A DNA stretch of 64,000 bases from DATAOG01 sp963757395 (GTDB lineage Bacteria; Pseudomonadota; Alphaproteobacteria; Geminicoccales; Geminicoccaceae), in contig CAVWRK010000013.1 in assembly GCA_963757395.1 (NCBI GenBank), positions 558,001 through 622,000 on the forward strand, read 5' to 3'. The translations under genes were made by a program, and so were the position numbers. Under the pieces are notes generated by a model, which ran no database searches, was not told the DNA's origin, and saw only the letters and a program-made list of their open reading frames with translations. Shown piece after piece: positions 1-8,368 of this stretch. Position 1 is the first letter of the stretch. Every line of letters begins with the position of its first letter.

Positions 1-1248
1 CGCGGTGCGCAGATTGTGGCGCAGATCCGTGTCCGTGGTCGAGGGTGCCTGGTACTCTTTCGTGAAGACTTCCTCGGGCAGCTGGTCGCGGTAGGGCTCG
101 AGCAGCTTCAGCTCGGCTTCGCTGGGCAGGCCGGACGACGCCAGCTCGCTATTCGAAAAGTAGCTCTCGGTCCGCTGGTATTGGCCATAGAACAGATTTT
201 GATTGGCCCACTCGAAATCGAACGCATAGGCGAGCGCCGCGCGCACCTTTGGATCCTGGAAGATGGCGTGCCGGGTATTGAAGACGAACCCCTGCATGCC
301 GGTGCCGCGTTGGTTAGGAATCTCCTCGCGAACGATCAACTTCTTGTCGAAGGGCGGCCCGGTGTAGCCGGTGGCCCAGTCCTTGGAATTGTTCTCGATC
401 TCAATGTCGAAGTTGCCGGCCTTGAACGCCTCCAGCGCGACGTTCGCGTCGCGATAGTATTCGTAGCGAAGCTCGTCGAAGTTGTTGCGGCCGCGGTTGA
501 CCGGCAGCGCCGCTCCCCAATAGTCGGGATCGCGCTCATAGACGATCGTGCGCCCCGGGTCGACCCGCTTGATCCGGTAGGGGCCGCTGCCGAGGGGCGG
601 GGTCAACGTCGTCTTGTCGAACTCGACCTTCTCATAGTAGTGCTTGGGCAGGATCGGCATCTGACCGGCGATCAGGGGCAGCTCCCGGTTCATCCTGCCG
701 TCGAAGACCATCTTGACCTGACGCTCGCCGACCTTTTCGGCCTTGACGATGTTGGCGTAGTAGGCCCGGTAGAACGGGTGGCCCTTGGTCTTGAGAGTGT
801 CGACGGTCCAGATCACGTCCTCGACCGTGATCGGCGTGCCGTCCTGCCAGCGTGCCTCGGGCCGGAGCGTGAAGATCACCCAGGAGCGGTCGGCCGGGAC
901 CTCGATGCTCTCGGCGATCAGGCCGTATTCTGAGAACGGCTCGTCCAGGCTGCCGACGGTCAGCGTGTCAAACAGCAAGCCGAGGCCCGCGGCGTTGTTG
1001 CCCTTGAGGATGAACTGGTTGAGGTTGTCGAAGCTGCCAATCGCCTCGAGGGTCAGCGTGCCGCCCTTGGGCGCGTCCGGGTTCGCGTAGTCGAAATGGG
1101 TGAAGTCCGGGCCATATTTGAGGTCGCCGTACATCGAGGCGCCATGCGTCGGTAGCGCCGCCTCGTCGGCCTGGAGGGGAAGCATGGGCAGGATCACGGC
1201 GACGATCGCCGCGAACCAGGGCGACGCAGATCGCGGACGAGGGATCAT
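1..1248 (-). CDS. YejA-like oligopeptide ABC transporter substrate-binding protein (partial, C-terminus off the window)
   Basis: This is a periplasmic solute-binding protein of family 5 (SBP_bac_5) that delivers peptides to an ABC importer. The reading frame is open for 416 codons from the ATG at 1248 to base 1, so the C-terminal part is missing. A strong ribosome site (AAGGAGG) lies about 3-4 bases before the ATG. The N-terminus is a signal peptide (MIPRPRSASPWFAAIVAV, then a hydrophobic stretch). Family-typical segments follow: HGASMYGDLKYGPDFTHFDY, NPDAPKGGTL near residue 65, FTLRPEARWQDGTPITVEDV, and PLGSGPYRIKRVDPGR. These match YejA/microcin C-type binding proteins more than OppA or DppA. 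It is the last gene of a minus-strand group after the tandem cytochrome c and hisN. Permease genes would be expected beyond the left edge, but this cannot be seen. Confidence 0.9.
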   Translation of the reverse strand, partial: MIPRPRSASPWFAAIVAVILPMLPLQADEAALPTHGASMYGDLKYGPDFTHFDYANPDAPKGGTLTLEAIGSFDNLNQFILKGNNAAGLGLLFDTLTVGSLDEPFSEYGLIAESIEVPADRSWVIFTLRPEARWQDGTPITVEDVIWTVDTLKTKGHPFYRAYYANIVKAEKVGERQVKMVFDGRMNRELPLIAGQMPILPKHYYEKVEFDKTTLTPPLGSGPYRIKRVDPGRTIVYERDPDYWGAALPVNRGRNNFDELRYEYYRDANVALEAFKAGNFDIEIENNSKDWATGYTGPPFDKKLIVREEIPNQRGTGMQGFVFNTRHAIFQDPKVRAALAYAFDFEWANQNLFYGQYQRTESYFSNSELASSGLPSEAELKLLEPYRDQLPEEVFTKEYQAPSTTDTDLRHNLRTA

Positions 1249-1340
1249 GGGCCTCCTTCTCGACAGCCGGGTGTCAAACCTCTGGTCGCTATATAGAACC
1301 GGTTGGTCACCGATCCTAGATCGATGACGGAGGATCGACC

Positions 1341-2123
1341 TTACGCCAGCAGCTCCAGCGCCGCCGTATGCAGCCGGGAATTGCCGGCCGCGACGATCCG
1401 GCCGTCGGACGCCGGGCCGAGCGGCTGCCCCTGCCAGTCGGTCATGATCCCGCCGGCGCCCTCGACCACCGGCACCAGGGCCATGAAGTCGTGCGGGTCC
1501 AGGTCGGCCTCGACGATCAGGTCGACAAAGCCCATGGCGAGCAGGCCGTAGGCGTAGCAATCGCCGCCGAACAGCGGATAGCGGACCGCGTCCTGCACGC
1601 GCTCGAAGGCCGCGCGCTCGGCACCGGGCGCGAACATCAGGGGCGTGGTCGCATACAGCACCGCCTCGCCGAGGCTCGGGCAGGCCCGGACCCGGATCGG
1701 CCGGCCGTTCCAGCTGGCGCCGCCACCGGCGACGCCCTGCCAGCGCTCGCCGAGGATGCACTGGTCGATCACCCCGAGCAGGGGCCGGCCGCCCCGACTG
1801 AGACCCACCAGGGTGCCAAAAAGCGGCCGCCCGGTGATGAAGGACTTGGTGCCGTCGATCGGATCGAGGTGCCAGACCAGCAGGGCGTCCCCGCCCTCGG
1901 CGCCAAACTCCTCACCCTCGATGCCGTGGTCCGGATAGCGAGCCCGGATCAGGTCGCGCATCGCGCGCTCGGCCTCGCGATCGGCGATCGTGACCGGACT
2001 GGCGTCGGGCTTGCTCTCGATCACCACAGGCGATCGGTAGTAGCGCCGCACGATCTCGGCGGCGACGTCGGCGAGCTGCTGGGCGAAGGTCTGGAGCTCG
2101 AGCAGCGGCGGCGAAGGCTCCAT
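1341..2123 (-). CDS. hisN: Histidinol-phosphatase of the inositol monophosphatase family
   Basis: A 260-residue Mg2+-dependent phosphatase of the inositol monophosphatase fold. The metal-binding motif LDPIDGTKSF lies near residues 86-95, preceded by the upstream acidic loop IEGEEFG. The second metal site is EADLDPHDFMAL in the C-terminal third, where the usual WD.A motif has become PHDFMAL. That form, with the size and the GRPLFGTLVGL segment, fits the HisN subgroup that makes histidinol from histidinol phosphate. Other members of the fold act on inositol phosphate or 3'-phosphoadenosine phosphate, so the substrate is inferred. It lies between the cytochrome c gene (20 bases upstream on the same strand) and the peptide-binding protein gene. 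Confidence 0.82.
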   Translation of the reverse strand: MEPSPPLLELQTFAQQLADVAAEIVRRYYRSPVVIESKPDASPVTIADREAERAMRDLIRARYPDHGIEGEEFGAEGGDALLVWHLDPIDGTKSFITGRPLFGTLVGLSRGGRPLLGVIDQCILGERWQGVAGGGASWNGRPIRVRACPSLGEAVLYATTPLMFAPGAERAAFERVQDAVRYPLFGGDCYAYGLLAMGFVDLIVEADLDPHDFMALVPVVEGAGGIMTDWQGQPLGPASDGRIVAAGNSRLHTAALELLA

Positions 2124-2142
2124 GGCGGTCGGCAGACCCGGT

Positions 2143-3189
2143 TCAGCCGCTCCCCGGCAGCGGCGGTGGGTTGTCGGTGATCGAGCGTAGATAGGCGATC
2201 ACCGCCGCGCGCTGCTCCGGCTTTTTGATGCCGGCGAACGCCATCTTGGTGCCGGGTGCGAAGGCCCTGGGATTGGTCAGGAACTCGTCCAGCTTGTCGT
2301 AGGTCCAGTCGCCGTCCTCGTTCTGCAGCGCGCTCGAGTAGCTGAAGCCTTCGACCGAAGCGATGTCGCGGCCAACCACGCCGTGCAACGGCGGACCGAT
2401 CTTGGCCGCGGCCCCGGCCTCGAAGTTGTGGCAGGCCTTGCAGATTTTGGCGTCATGCTCACCCTTGGCTGGATCCGCCGCCCCCAGCAGCTGCGCGAAG
2501 TCACTGCCGCCGCCCCCGGTGGGCTGCCCGCCGGCCTCCGCCTTGGGCGCCGCTTCGGCCGCCGCCTGCTTCTGCTCGTCGGGCTGGGTCTCGGCCGGCT
2601 TCTGTTCCCCCGCCTTCTCCTGGCCCGCCGGCGCGGCCTCGGCGGCCGGCGCCTCGGGTAGCGGCTCGGGATTGGCCGAGAGCGAGCGCAGGTAGAGGAT
2701 CACGTCGGCCCGATCCTGGGGCTTCTTGAAGCCGGCGAAGGTCATCTTGGTGCCGGGCGCCCAGCCCCGCGGGCCGCCCAGGAACTCGTACAGCTTCTCG
2801 TAGTCCCACTTGCCCCCTTTCTTCGACAGAGCATCCGAGTAGCTGAAGTCGGAGACCGAAGCGATATCGCGGCCAAGGACACCGTAGAGGTGCGGGCCGA
2901 TCTTGTTCGGGTCGCTCTCGCCGAAGTTGTGACAGGCCGCGCACACTTTGGTGAGCGCCTGGCCATGCTCGGCGCTGCCGTTCGCAAGCAGCACCGCGAG
3001 CGGCGGCGCCTCCTGCTCCGGCTCCTTGGCGCCGCCACCGGCGCTCTCGGTGACCTCGATCGGGTAGGCATTCTTCTCGGGCGCGTGCGGGTGATAGATG
3101 ATTCGCGAGATCACCCCGGTTCCGGAGGCGATGATGCCGGCCGTGAGAAGGGCCGCCAACATCTTGTTAACTTCGAGCGAAGATGCCAT
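2143..3189 (-). CDS. Membrane-anchored cytochrome c with two class I heme domains in tandem
   Basis: The protein starts at the ATG at 3189 (MASSLEVNKM) and has an uncleaved signal-anchor at about residues 9-28. Two cytochrome c2-like domains follow. The first has heme motif CAACH and Met ligand in PGTKMTF; the second has CKACH and PGTKMAF. Between them is a low-complexity linker rich in Ala, Pro, Glu and Gln. The domains are clearly duplicates: both carry the segments GRDIAS and FSY and end YLRS. Single-domain relatives (CycM/cytochrome c552) pass electrons to an oxidase from the periplasmic face of the membrane; a two-heme version is longer than usual. The gene diverges from kdsB. An in-frame upstream start at 3255 exists but lacks signal-anchor logic. 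Confidence 0.88.
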   Translation of the reverse strand: MASSLEVNKMLAALLTAGIIASGTGVISRIIYHPHAPEKNAYPIEVTESAGGGAKEPEQEAPPLAVLLANGSAEHGQALTKVCAACHNFGESDPNKIGPHLYGVLGRDIASVSDFSYSDALSKKGGKWDYEKLYEFLGGPRGWAPGTKMTFAGFKKPQDRADVILYLRSLSANPEPLPEAPAAEAAPAGQEKAGEQKPAETQPDEQKQAAAEAAPKAEAGGQPTGGGGSDFAQLLGAADPAKGEHDAKICKACHNFEAGAAAKIGPPLHGVVGRDIASVEGFSYSSALQNEDGDWTYDKLDEFLTNPRAFAPGTKMAFAGIKKPEQRAAVIAYLRSITDNPPPLPGSG

Positions 3190-3351
3190 AGCAGGCTGGT
3201 TCCGTCCTGGTGAGTTCCGGATTTGGTCGGGGTTCTGACCTCGGCAGATTAACACGGGCCGCGCCGCATGACAGGACGGTCGCGCCGCGCCTCGACGCGG
3301 CAGTCTGTCTCACCACGGAATCGGCGCGGTGGCGGAAGAGGGTTGGCGCAT

Positions 3352-4146
3352 TTGCCCAGATTCGTCAAGCCGGCTGCCCCCGCATCGTCGCGCGGGACGA
3401 TCATCCTGATCCCGGCGCGACTCGCCTCGACCCGGCTGCCCGACAAGCCCCTGGCCGAGATCGGCGGCGTGCCGATGATCGTCCAGGTGTGGCGCCGCGC
3501 CTGTGCGGCCGAGGTCGGTCCGGTCGTGGTCGCCTGTGCCGAGCAGGCGATCGCCGATGCCGTCACGGCGCATGGCGGCGACGCCCTGCTGACCGACCCC
3601 GAGCTGCCATCCGGCACCGATCGCATCTACCAGGCCTTGACCGGGCTCGACCCCGAGCGGCGATTCGACCGGGTGATCAATCTGCAGGGCGACCTTCCGA
3701 CCCTGGAGCCGGCTGCGATCCGGGCCTCGCTCGAGCCTTTGGACAGACTAGGCAGCGACATCGGCACCCTCGCCGTGGCGACCGAGGATCCGGCGGACAA
3801 GGCAGATCCGAGTGTCGTCAAGGCGGTCATCACGTTCGATGCGGCGCACCCGCGGCTCGCTCGGGCGCTTTATTTCACGCGGGCGACGGCGCCCACCGGC
3901 GCCGGCCCGGTCTATCACCACATCGGGATCTACGCCTATCGCCGGCCGATCCTGGAGCGCTTCGCCGCGCTGCCGCCCAGTCCTCTGGAGCGACGCGAGC
4001 GGCTCGAGCAGCTGCGCGCCCTCGAGGCCGGCATGACGATCGGCGTGGCGCTCGTTGACACGGTTCCGCTCGGCGTCGATACTCGCGCCGATCTGGAGCG
4101 TGCTCGAGTTCTGTTCGGCGCGCCTGGAATGGCGGCATCCAGCTAA
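3352..4146 (+). CDS. kdsB: 3-deoxy-manno-octulosonate cytidylyltransferase
   Basis: Makes CMP-Kdo from CTP and Kdo in the cytoplasm, activating Kdo for lipopolysaccharide core synthesis. The nucleotide-binding signature IPARLASTRLPDKPL is at the N-terminus, followed by INLQGDLPTLEP and the ending HIGIYAYRRPILERF. Both the length (264 residues from this start) and the sequence fit KdsB. The start is uncertain: the frame is open from an ATG at 3268, but the extra 28 residues are Arg-rich and unlike the family. The TTG at 3352 follows GAAGAGGG at good spacing and is chosen here. pheA begins 17 bases downstream, so the two are probably cotranscribed. A Gram-negative envelope follows from this gene. 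Confidence 0.88.
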   Translation: MPRFVKPAAPASSRGTIILIPARLASTRLPDKPLAEIGGVPMIVQVWRRACAAEVGPVVVACAEQAIADAVTAHGGDALLTDPELPSGTDRIYQALTGLDPERRFDRVINLQGDLPTLEPAAIRASLEPLDRLGSDIGTLAVATEDPADKADPSVVKAVITFDAAHPRLARALYFTRATAPTGAGPVYHHIGIYAYRRPILERFAALPPSPLERRERLEQLRALEAGMTIGVALVDTVPLGVDTRADLERARVLFGAPGMAASS

Positions 4147-4163
4147 CAACCGAGCCTCGGGTC

Positions 4164-5063
4164 ATGGATCAGGCGGCCGACGCTGACAGGCTTGAGATGG
4201 CGTCAGCGGTCGATGCGGCCCGGCGGATCGTCTTTCAGGGCCAGCCCGGCGCCTATTCCCATCTCGCCTGCCGGCAGGTCTGCCCACGCTACGAGGCCGT
4301 GTCCGCCGAGTCCTTCGAGGAGGCGTTCGCCGCCGTGCGTGAGGGCCAGGCCGACCGGGCGATGATCCCGATCGACAACTCGGTCGCCGGCCGGGTCGCA
4401 GACATCCATCACCTGATGCCGCACTGCGGCCTGCACATCATCGGCGAGCATTTCCTGCGCGTGAACCATCACCTCCTGGCGGTGCCCGGTGCGCGGCTCG
4501 AGGAGATCAAGACGGTGCACTCGCACGTGCATGCCCTCAACCAATGCCGGCAGCTGCTGCGCGAGCTTGGGATCGCTCCGCGGATCCATGCCGACACCGC
4601 GGGCGCGGCCGCCGAGGTGGCGGAGGTCGGCCGGCGCGATCAGGCGGCGATCGCCTCGCGGCTCGCGGCCGAGATCTATGGCCTCGAGATTCTGCGCTCC
4701 GACCTCGAGGACGCCGAGCACAACACCACCCGGTTCATCATTCTGGCGCGCGAGCCGATCGAGCCGCCCCCCTACGAGGGCCCGGTGATCACCAGCTTCC
4801 TGTTTCAGGTGCGCAACGTGCCGGCGGCCCTTTACAAGGCGCTGGGCGGCTTCGCCACCAACGGCGTCAACATGATCAAGCTCGAGAGCTATGTCGACGC
4901 GGGCTTCAATCAGGCGCAGTTCTACGCGGAGGTGATCGGCCACCCGGAGCAGGCGCCACTCAGGAACGCCTTCGAGGAGCTCGCTTTCTTCTCCCACGGC
5001 GTCGAGGGCCTGGGCACCTACCCGGCCCATCCGTTCCGGTTCCGCAACGCGCCGCCGGACTAG
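4164..5063 (+). CDS. pheA: Prephenate dehydratase
   Basis: Converts prephenate to phenylpyruvate in phenylalanine synthesis. It is a stand-alone prephenate dehydratase of 299 residues without a chorismate mutase domain. The catalytic domain begins FQGQPGAYSHLACRQVCP and contains IPIDNSVAGRV and the NTTRFIILAR motif that carries the catalytic Thr-Arg-Phe. A C-terminal ACT domain follows (about residues 205-290; VITSFLFQVRNVPAALYKAL, then KLESYV), which in this family binds phenylalanine for feedback inhibition. The stop codon overlaps the stop of the convergent putA gene by four bases. Confidence 0.93.
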   Translation: MDQAADADRLEMASAVDAARRIVFQGQPGAYSHLACRQVCPRYEAVSAESFEEAFAAVREGQADRAMIPIDNSVAGRVADIHHLMPHCGLHIIGEHFLRVNHHLLAVPGARLEEIKTVHSHVHALNQCRQLLRELGIAPRIHADTAGAAAEVAEVGRRDQAAIASRLAAEIYGLEILRSDLEDAEHNTTRFIILAREPIEPPPYEGPVITSFLFQVRNVPAALYKALGGFATNGVNMIKLESYVDAGFNQAQFYAEVIGHPEQAPLRNAFEELAFFSHGVEGLGTYPAHPFRFRNAPPD

Positions 5064-8000
5064 CTCGGCACCGGCGCGTCGTCGAGGCTGAGCAGGCTGG
5101 CATTGCCGCCGACCGCGGCGGTGTTGATGCTGACCGTGCGCTCGGTCGCAAAGCGCGGCAGATAGTGCGGGCCGCCGGCCTTGGGGCCGGTGCCCGACAG
5201 GCGCTCGCCGCCGAACGGCTGGACGCCGACCACGGCGCCGATGATGTTGCGGTTGACGTAGATGTTGCCGGCCCGGGCCCGCTCCAGCACCCGCTCGATG
5301 GTCTGGTCGATCCGGCTGTGGACGCCGAGCGTCAGCCCGTAGCCGGTCGCGTTGATCGCATCGACCACTTGATCGAGGCGCGAGCCGGCGAAGCGGACGA
5401 CGTGCAGGATCGGCCCGAAGACCTCGCCCTCGAGCTGCTCGATGGTCTCGATCTCGAAAGCGTGCGGCGCGAAGAAGCAGCCGGCCGCGAGCGCCGGATC
5501 GAGCGGCACCCGCTGGATCAGCCGCCCCTCGCGCTGCATGCGCTCGGCATGGCGGGTCAGCCGCTCGCGCGCGGTCTCGTCGATCACCGGACCGACGTCG
5601 GTCGCGAGCTGGCCGGGATCGCCGATCCGCAGCTCCAGCATGGCGCCGATGAGCATCTCGAGCACGCGATCGGCGATCGCGTCCTGCAGGTAGAGGACAC
5701 GGAGCGCCGAGCAGCGTTGCCCGGCCGAGCGGAAGGCCGCGAGCAGGACGTCGGCGACCACCTGCTCGGTCAGGGCCGAAGAATCGACCAACATCGCGTT
5801 CTGGCCACCGGTCTCGGCGATCAGGGTCGCGATTGGCCCGTCCTTGGCGGCGAGCGCACGGTTGATCCGCCATGCGGTCTGGGTCGAGCCGGTGAACGCG
5901 ACGCCGGCGATCGCCGGGCTCTCGACCAGCCGCGCCCCGACCTCCGGCCCGCCGGGGAGCAGGATCAAGGCATCCTCGGGCACGCCCGCCTGGTGCAGAA
6001 GCGTGACCGCTCTGGCCGCGATCAGCGGCGTCTGAGGTGCCGGCTTGGCGATCACGGCATTGCCGACCACGAGCGCCGCAGCGATCTGGCCGGTGAAGAT
6101 CGCGAGCGGGAAGTTCCAGGGACTGATCGCGGCGAACACGCCTCGGCCATGGAGCGCGAGCTGGTTGCTCTCCCCGGTCGGGCCAGGCAACTCGCGGGGC
6201 GGCACGGCGGCCCTCGCCTCGGCCGCATAGTAGCGGAGAAAATCGACCGCCTCGCGGACCTCGGCCACAGCATCGACCATGGTTTTGCCGGCCTCGCGCA
6301 CGCACCAGGCGAGGAGCTCCGGCGCGTTGACCTCATAGAGGTCGGCAGCCCGTTCCAGAAAGGCGGCGCGCGTCTCGACCGGGGTCCGGTCCCAGGCAGG
6401 AAAGCCCCGCCCGGCCAGCGCCACCGCCTGCTCGACTGCTGCCGGATCGGCTTCGATGACGGCGCCGATCGCGCGGGACCGGTCGGTCGGATCGTAGCTG
6501 GTCCGCGGCGCCTTGGTGCTGGCCGCGACGCCGGGCCTGGCGACGAGGCCCGGCGTGAATTCCGCCTCGATCCGGGCCGCGAGGGGCGCGAGTGCCGCGG
6601 GATCGGCGAGATCGATGCCGCGCGAGTTCTTCCGGCTCGCGCCATAGAGCGCGGGTGGCAGCGGGATCTTCGGATTGGCCTTCGGCTCGATCTGAGCAAG
6701 TTGGAGCGCCGGGTCCCCGACCAGGCTGGCGATCGGGATCGCCGGGTCCAGTATCCGGTTGACGAAGGAGGTGTTGGCGCCGTTCTCCAGCAAGCGACGC
6801 ACCAGATAGGGCAGCAGGTCCTGGTGACTGCCGACCGGTGCGTAGACGCGACAGGCGATGTCGAGGTCGTCCGCCTTCAGGTCCGCGTAAAGGGCCTCGC
6901 CCATGCCGTGCAGGCGCTGGAACTCGAAGGTGCGCCGGTCGCCGGCGAGCTCGATGATGCTGGCAAGCGTCTGGGCATTGTGGGTCGCGAACTGCGGGTA
7001 GAAGGCATCGCCACCGAAGAGCAAACGCCGGGCGCAGGCCAGGTAGGAGACATCGGTCGCGAGCTTGCGGGTGAACACCGGATAGTCGTCGAAGCCCTGC
7101 TCCTGGGCTCGCTTGATCTCGGTATCCCAATAGGCGCCCTTGACCAGACGGACCGGGATCCGACGCCGTTGACGGCGAGCCAGATCCCCGAGCCAGGCGA
7201 TCACGTGGAGGGCTCGCTTCTGATAGGCCTGGACCGCGAGCCCGAGGCCGTCCCAGCCGCCGAGCTCGGGCGCCGACGCCAGGCGCTCGAACAGATCGAG
7301 CGATGGCTCCAGACGGTCGGCCTCCTCGGCGTCGATCGTGACCGTGATCCGGCCGGCGCGGGCGTCTGTCAGGAGCTCGAGGAGACGCGGCAGCAGCTCG
7401 GCCTCGAAGCGGCGGTGCTGGGCCAGCTCGTAGCGCGGATGCAACGCCGAGAGCTTGATCGAGACGCTCGGGCGCGCCATCAGATCGTCGCCCTCGGCGG
7501 CCTCGATGATGGCTGCGATCGCGTCCCGATAGGCGCGCTGATAGCGCAAGGCATCGGCCGTGGTCTTGGCGCCTTCGCCCAGCATGTCGTAGGAGTAGCG
7601 ATAGCCCTTCTGCTCGAGCTCGCGGGCGCGCCGAATCGCCGCCTCGATCGTCTGGCCGAGGACGAAGTGGCGCCCCAGCACCCGCATCGCCTGCAGGATC
7701 GCCTGACGCGCGACCGGCTCGCCGAGCCGCTGGACGAGGCGGGCGAAGCGGGTCCCGGCTTCGCCTTCGCGCTCCAGGTCGACCCGGACCAGCCGCCCGG
7801 TCAGCATCAGGCCCCAGGTCGAGGCGTTGACGAACAGCAACTCGCTGTGGCCGAGATGGCGGGCCCAGTCGCCGAAGCTGAGCTTGTCGCGGATCAGCCG
7901 GTCGCTGGTCTCCGGGTCGGGGATCCGGAGCAGAGCTTCGGCCAGGCACATCAGCATGATGCCTTCACGCGTGCTGAGGCTGTACTCGTGCAAGAACGCC

Positions 8001-8221
8001 TCGACGCCGAGCTGGTCGCCACCCGCCTGGCGCACCTGCTCCGCGAGGCGCCGGGCGCGCACCTGGATGCGCGCCCGCGGCTCGGGCTCAAGCGTCGCCT
8101 CGGCCAGCACGGCCTCGACGCAGGCGGCCTCGTCAGCACGATGCGCCCGGCGGATCATCGCGCGCAACGGCGCCTCGTCGAGCGGCGGCCGATCCTCCAG
8201 GATGCGAGCGGCCATGGCCAT
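5060..8221 (-). CDS. putA: Bifunctional proline dehydrogenase / L-glutamate gamma-semialdehyde dehydrogenase, short type
   Basis: Oxidises proline to glutamate in two steps, passing electrons first to FAD/quinone and then to NAD+. The FAD-binding proline dehydrogenase barrel covers about residues 130-450 (VTIDAEEADRLEPS, VRLVKGAYWDTEIKRAQ, FATHNAQTL, FQRLHGMGEALY). The aldehyde dehydrogenase domain follows (ISPWNFPLAIFTGQIAAAL, FTGSTQTAW, catalytic Cys in SAGQRCSALRVLYLQ). With the ATG at 8221 the protein is 1053 residues, far shorter than the approximately 1320 of E. coli PutA. There is no N-terminal ribbon-helix-helix domain, so it should not repress its own gene. This start is preferred to 8323 because GAGG sits upstream and the extra residues look non-coding. 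Confidence 0.95.
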   Translation of the reverse strand: MAMAARILEDRPPLDEAPLRAMIRRAHRADEAACVEAVLAEATLEPEPRARIQVRARRLAEQVRQAGGDQLGVEAFLHEYSLSTREGIMLMCLAEALLRIPDPETSDRLIRDKLSFGDWARHLGHSELLFVNASTWGLMLTGRLVRVDLEREGEAGTRFARLVQRLGEPVARQAILQAMRVLGRHFVLGQTIEAAIRRARELEQKGYRYSYDMLGEGAKTTADALRYQRAYRDAIAAIIEAAEGDDLMARPSVSIKLSALHPRYELAQHRRFEAELLPRLLELLTDARAGRITVTIDAEEADRLEPSLDLFERLASAPELGGWDGLGLAVQAYQKRALHVIAWLGDLARRQRRRIPVRLVKGAYWDTEIKRAQEQGFDDYPVFTRKLATDVSYLACARRLLFGGDAFYPQFATHNAQTLASIIELAGDRRTFEFQRLHGMGEALYADLKADDLDIACRVYAPVGSHQDLLPYLVRRLLENGANTSFVNRILDPAIPIASLVGDPALQLAQIEPKANPKIPLPPALYGASRKNSRGIDLADPAALAPLAARIEAEFTPGLVARPGVAASTKAPRTSYDPTDRSRAIGAVIEADPAAVEQAVALAGRGFPAWDRTPVETRAAFLERAADLYEVNAPELLAWCVREAGKTMVDAVAEVREAVDFLRYYAAEARAAVPPRELPGPTGESNQLALHGRGVFAAISPWNFPLAIFTGQIAAALVVGNAVIAKPAPQTPLIAARAVTLLHQAGVPEDALILLPGGPEVGARLVESPAIAGVAFTGSTQTAWRINRALAAKDGPIATLIAETGGQNAMLVDSSALTEQVVADVLLAAFRSAGQRCSALRVLYLQDAIADRVLEMLIGAMLELRIGDPGQLATDVGPVIDETARERLTRHAERMQREGRLIQRVPLDPALAAGCFFAPHAFEIETIEQLEGEVFGPILHVVRFAGSRLDQVVDAINATGYGLTLGVHSRIDQTIERVLERARAGNIYVNRNIIGAVVGVQPFGGERLSGTGPKAGGPHYLPRFATERTVSINTAAVGGNASLLSLDDAPVPS

Positions 8222-8368
8222 GGTGGGAGCACCTCGGCTGTCCGGGATCAACAGACCCGTCACCCCGGCACCAATCCTACCACGGCCTGGCGACCGGTCC
8301 CCAGCCAATTCGCCAGTTTGCAATGCGCGAGGGCGACCGCGAGCGGCCCACCTCAGCTTCCGAGGAGC

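Noticed and set aside
16..933. Plus-strand frame at the left edge
   Set aside because: The minus strand here encodes a clear peptide-binding protein that is open to the edge.
3268..3351. Earlier ATG for kdsB
   Set aside because: It would add 28 Arg/Ser-rich residues ahead of the conserved nucleotide-binding start, with no ribosome site.
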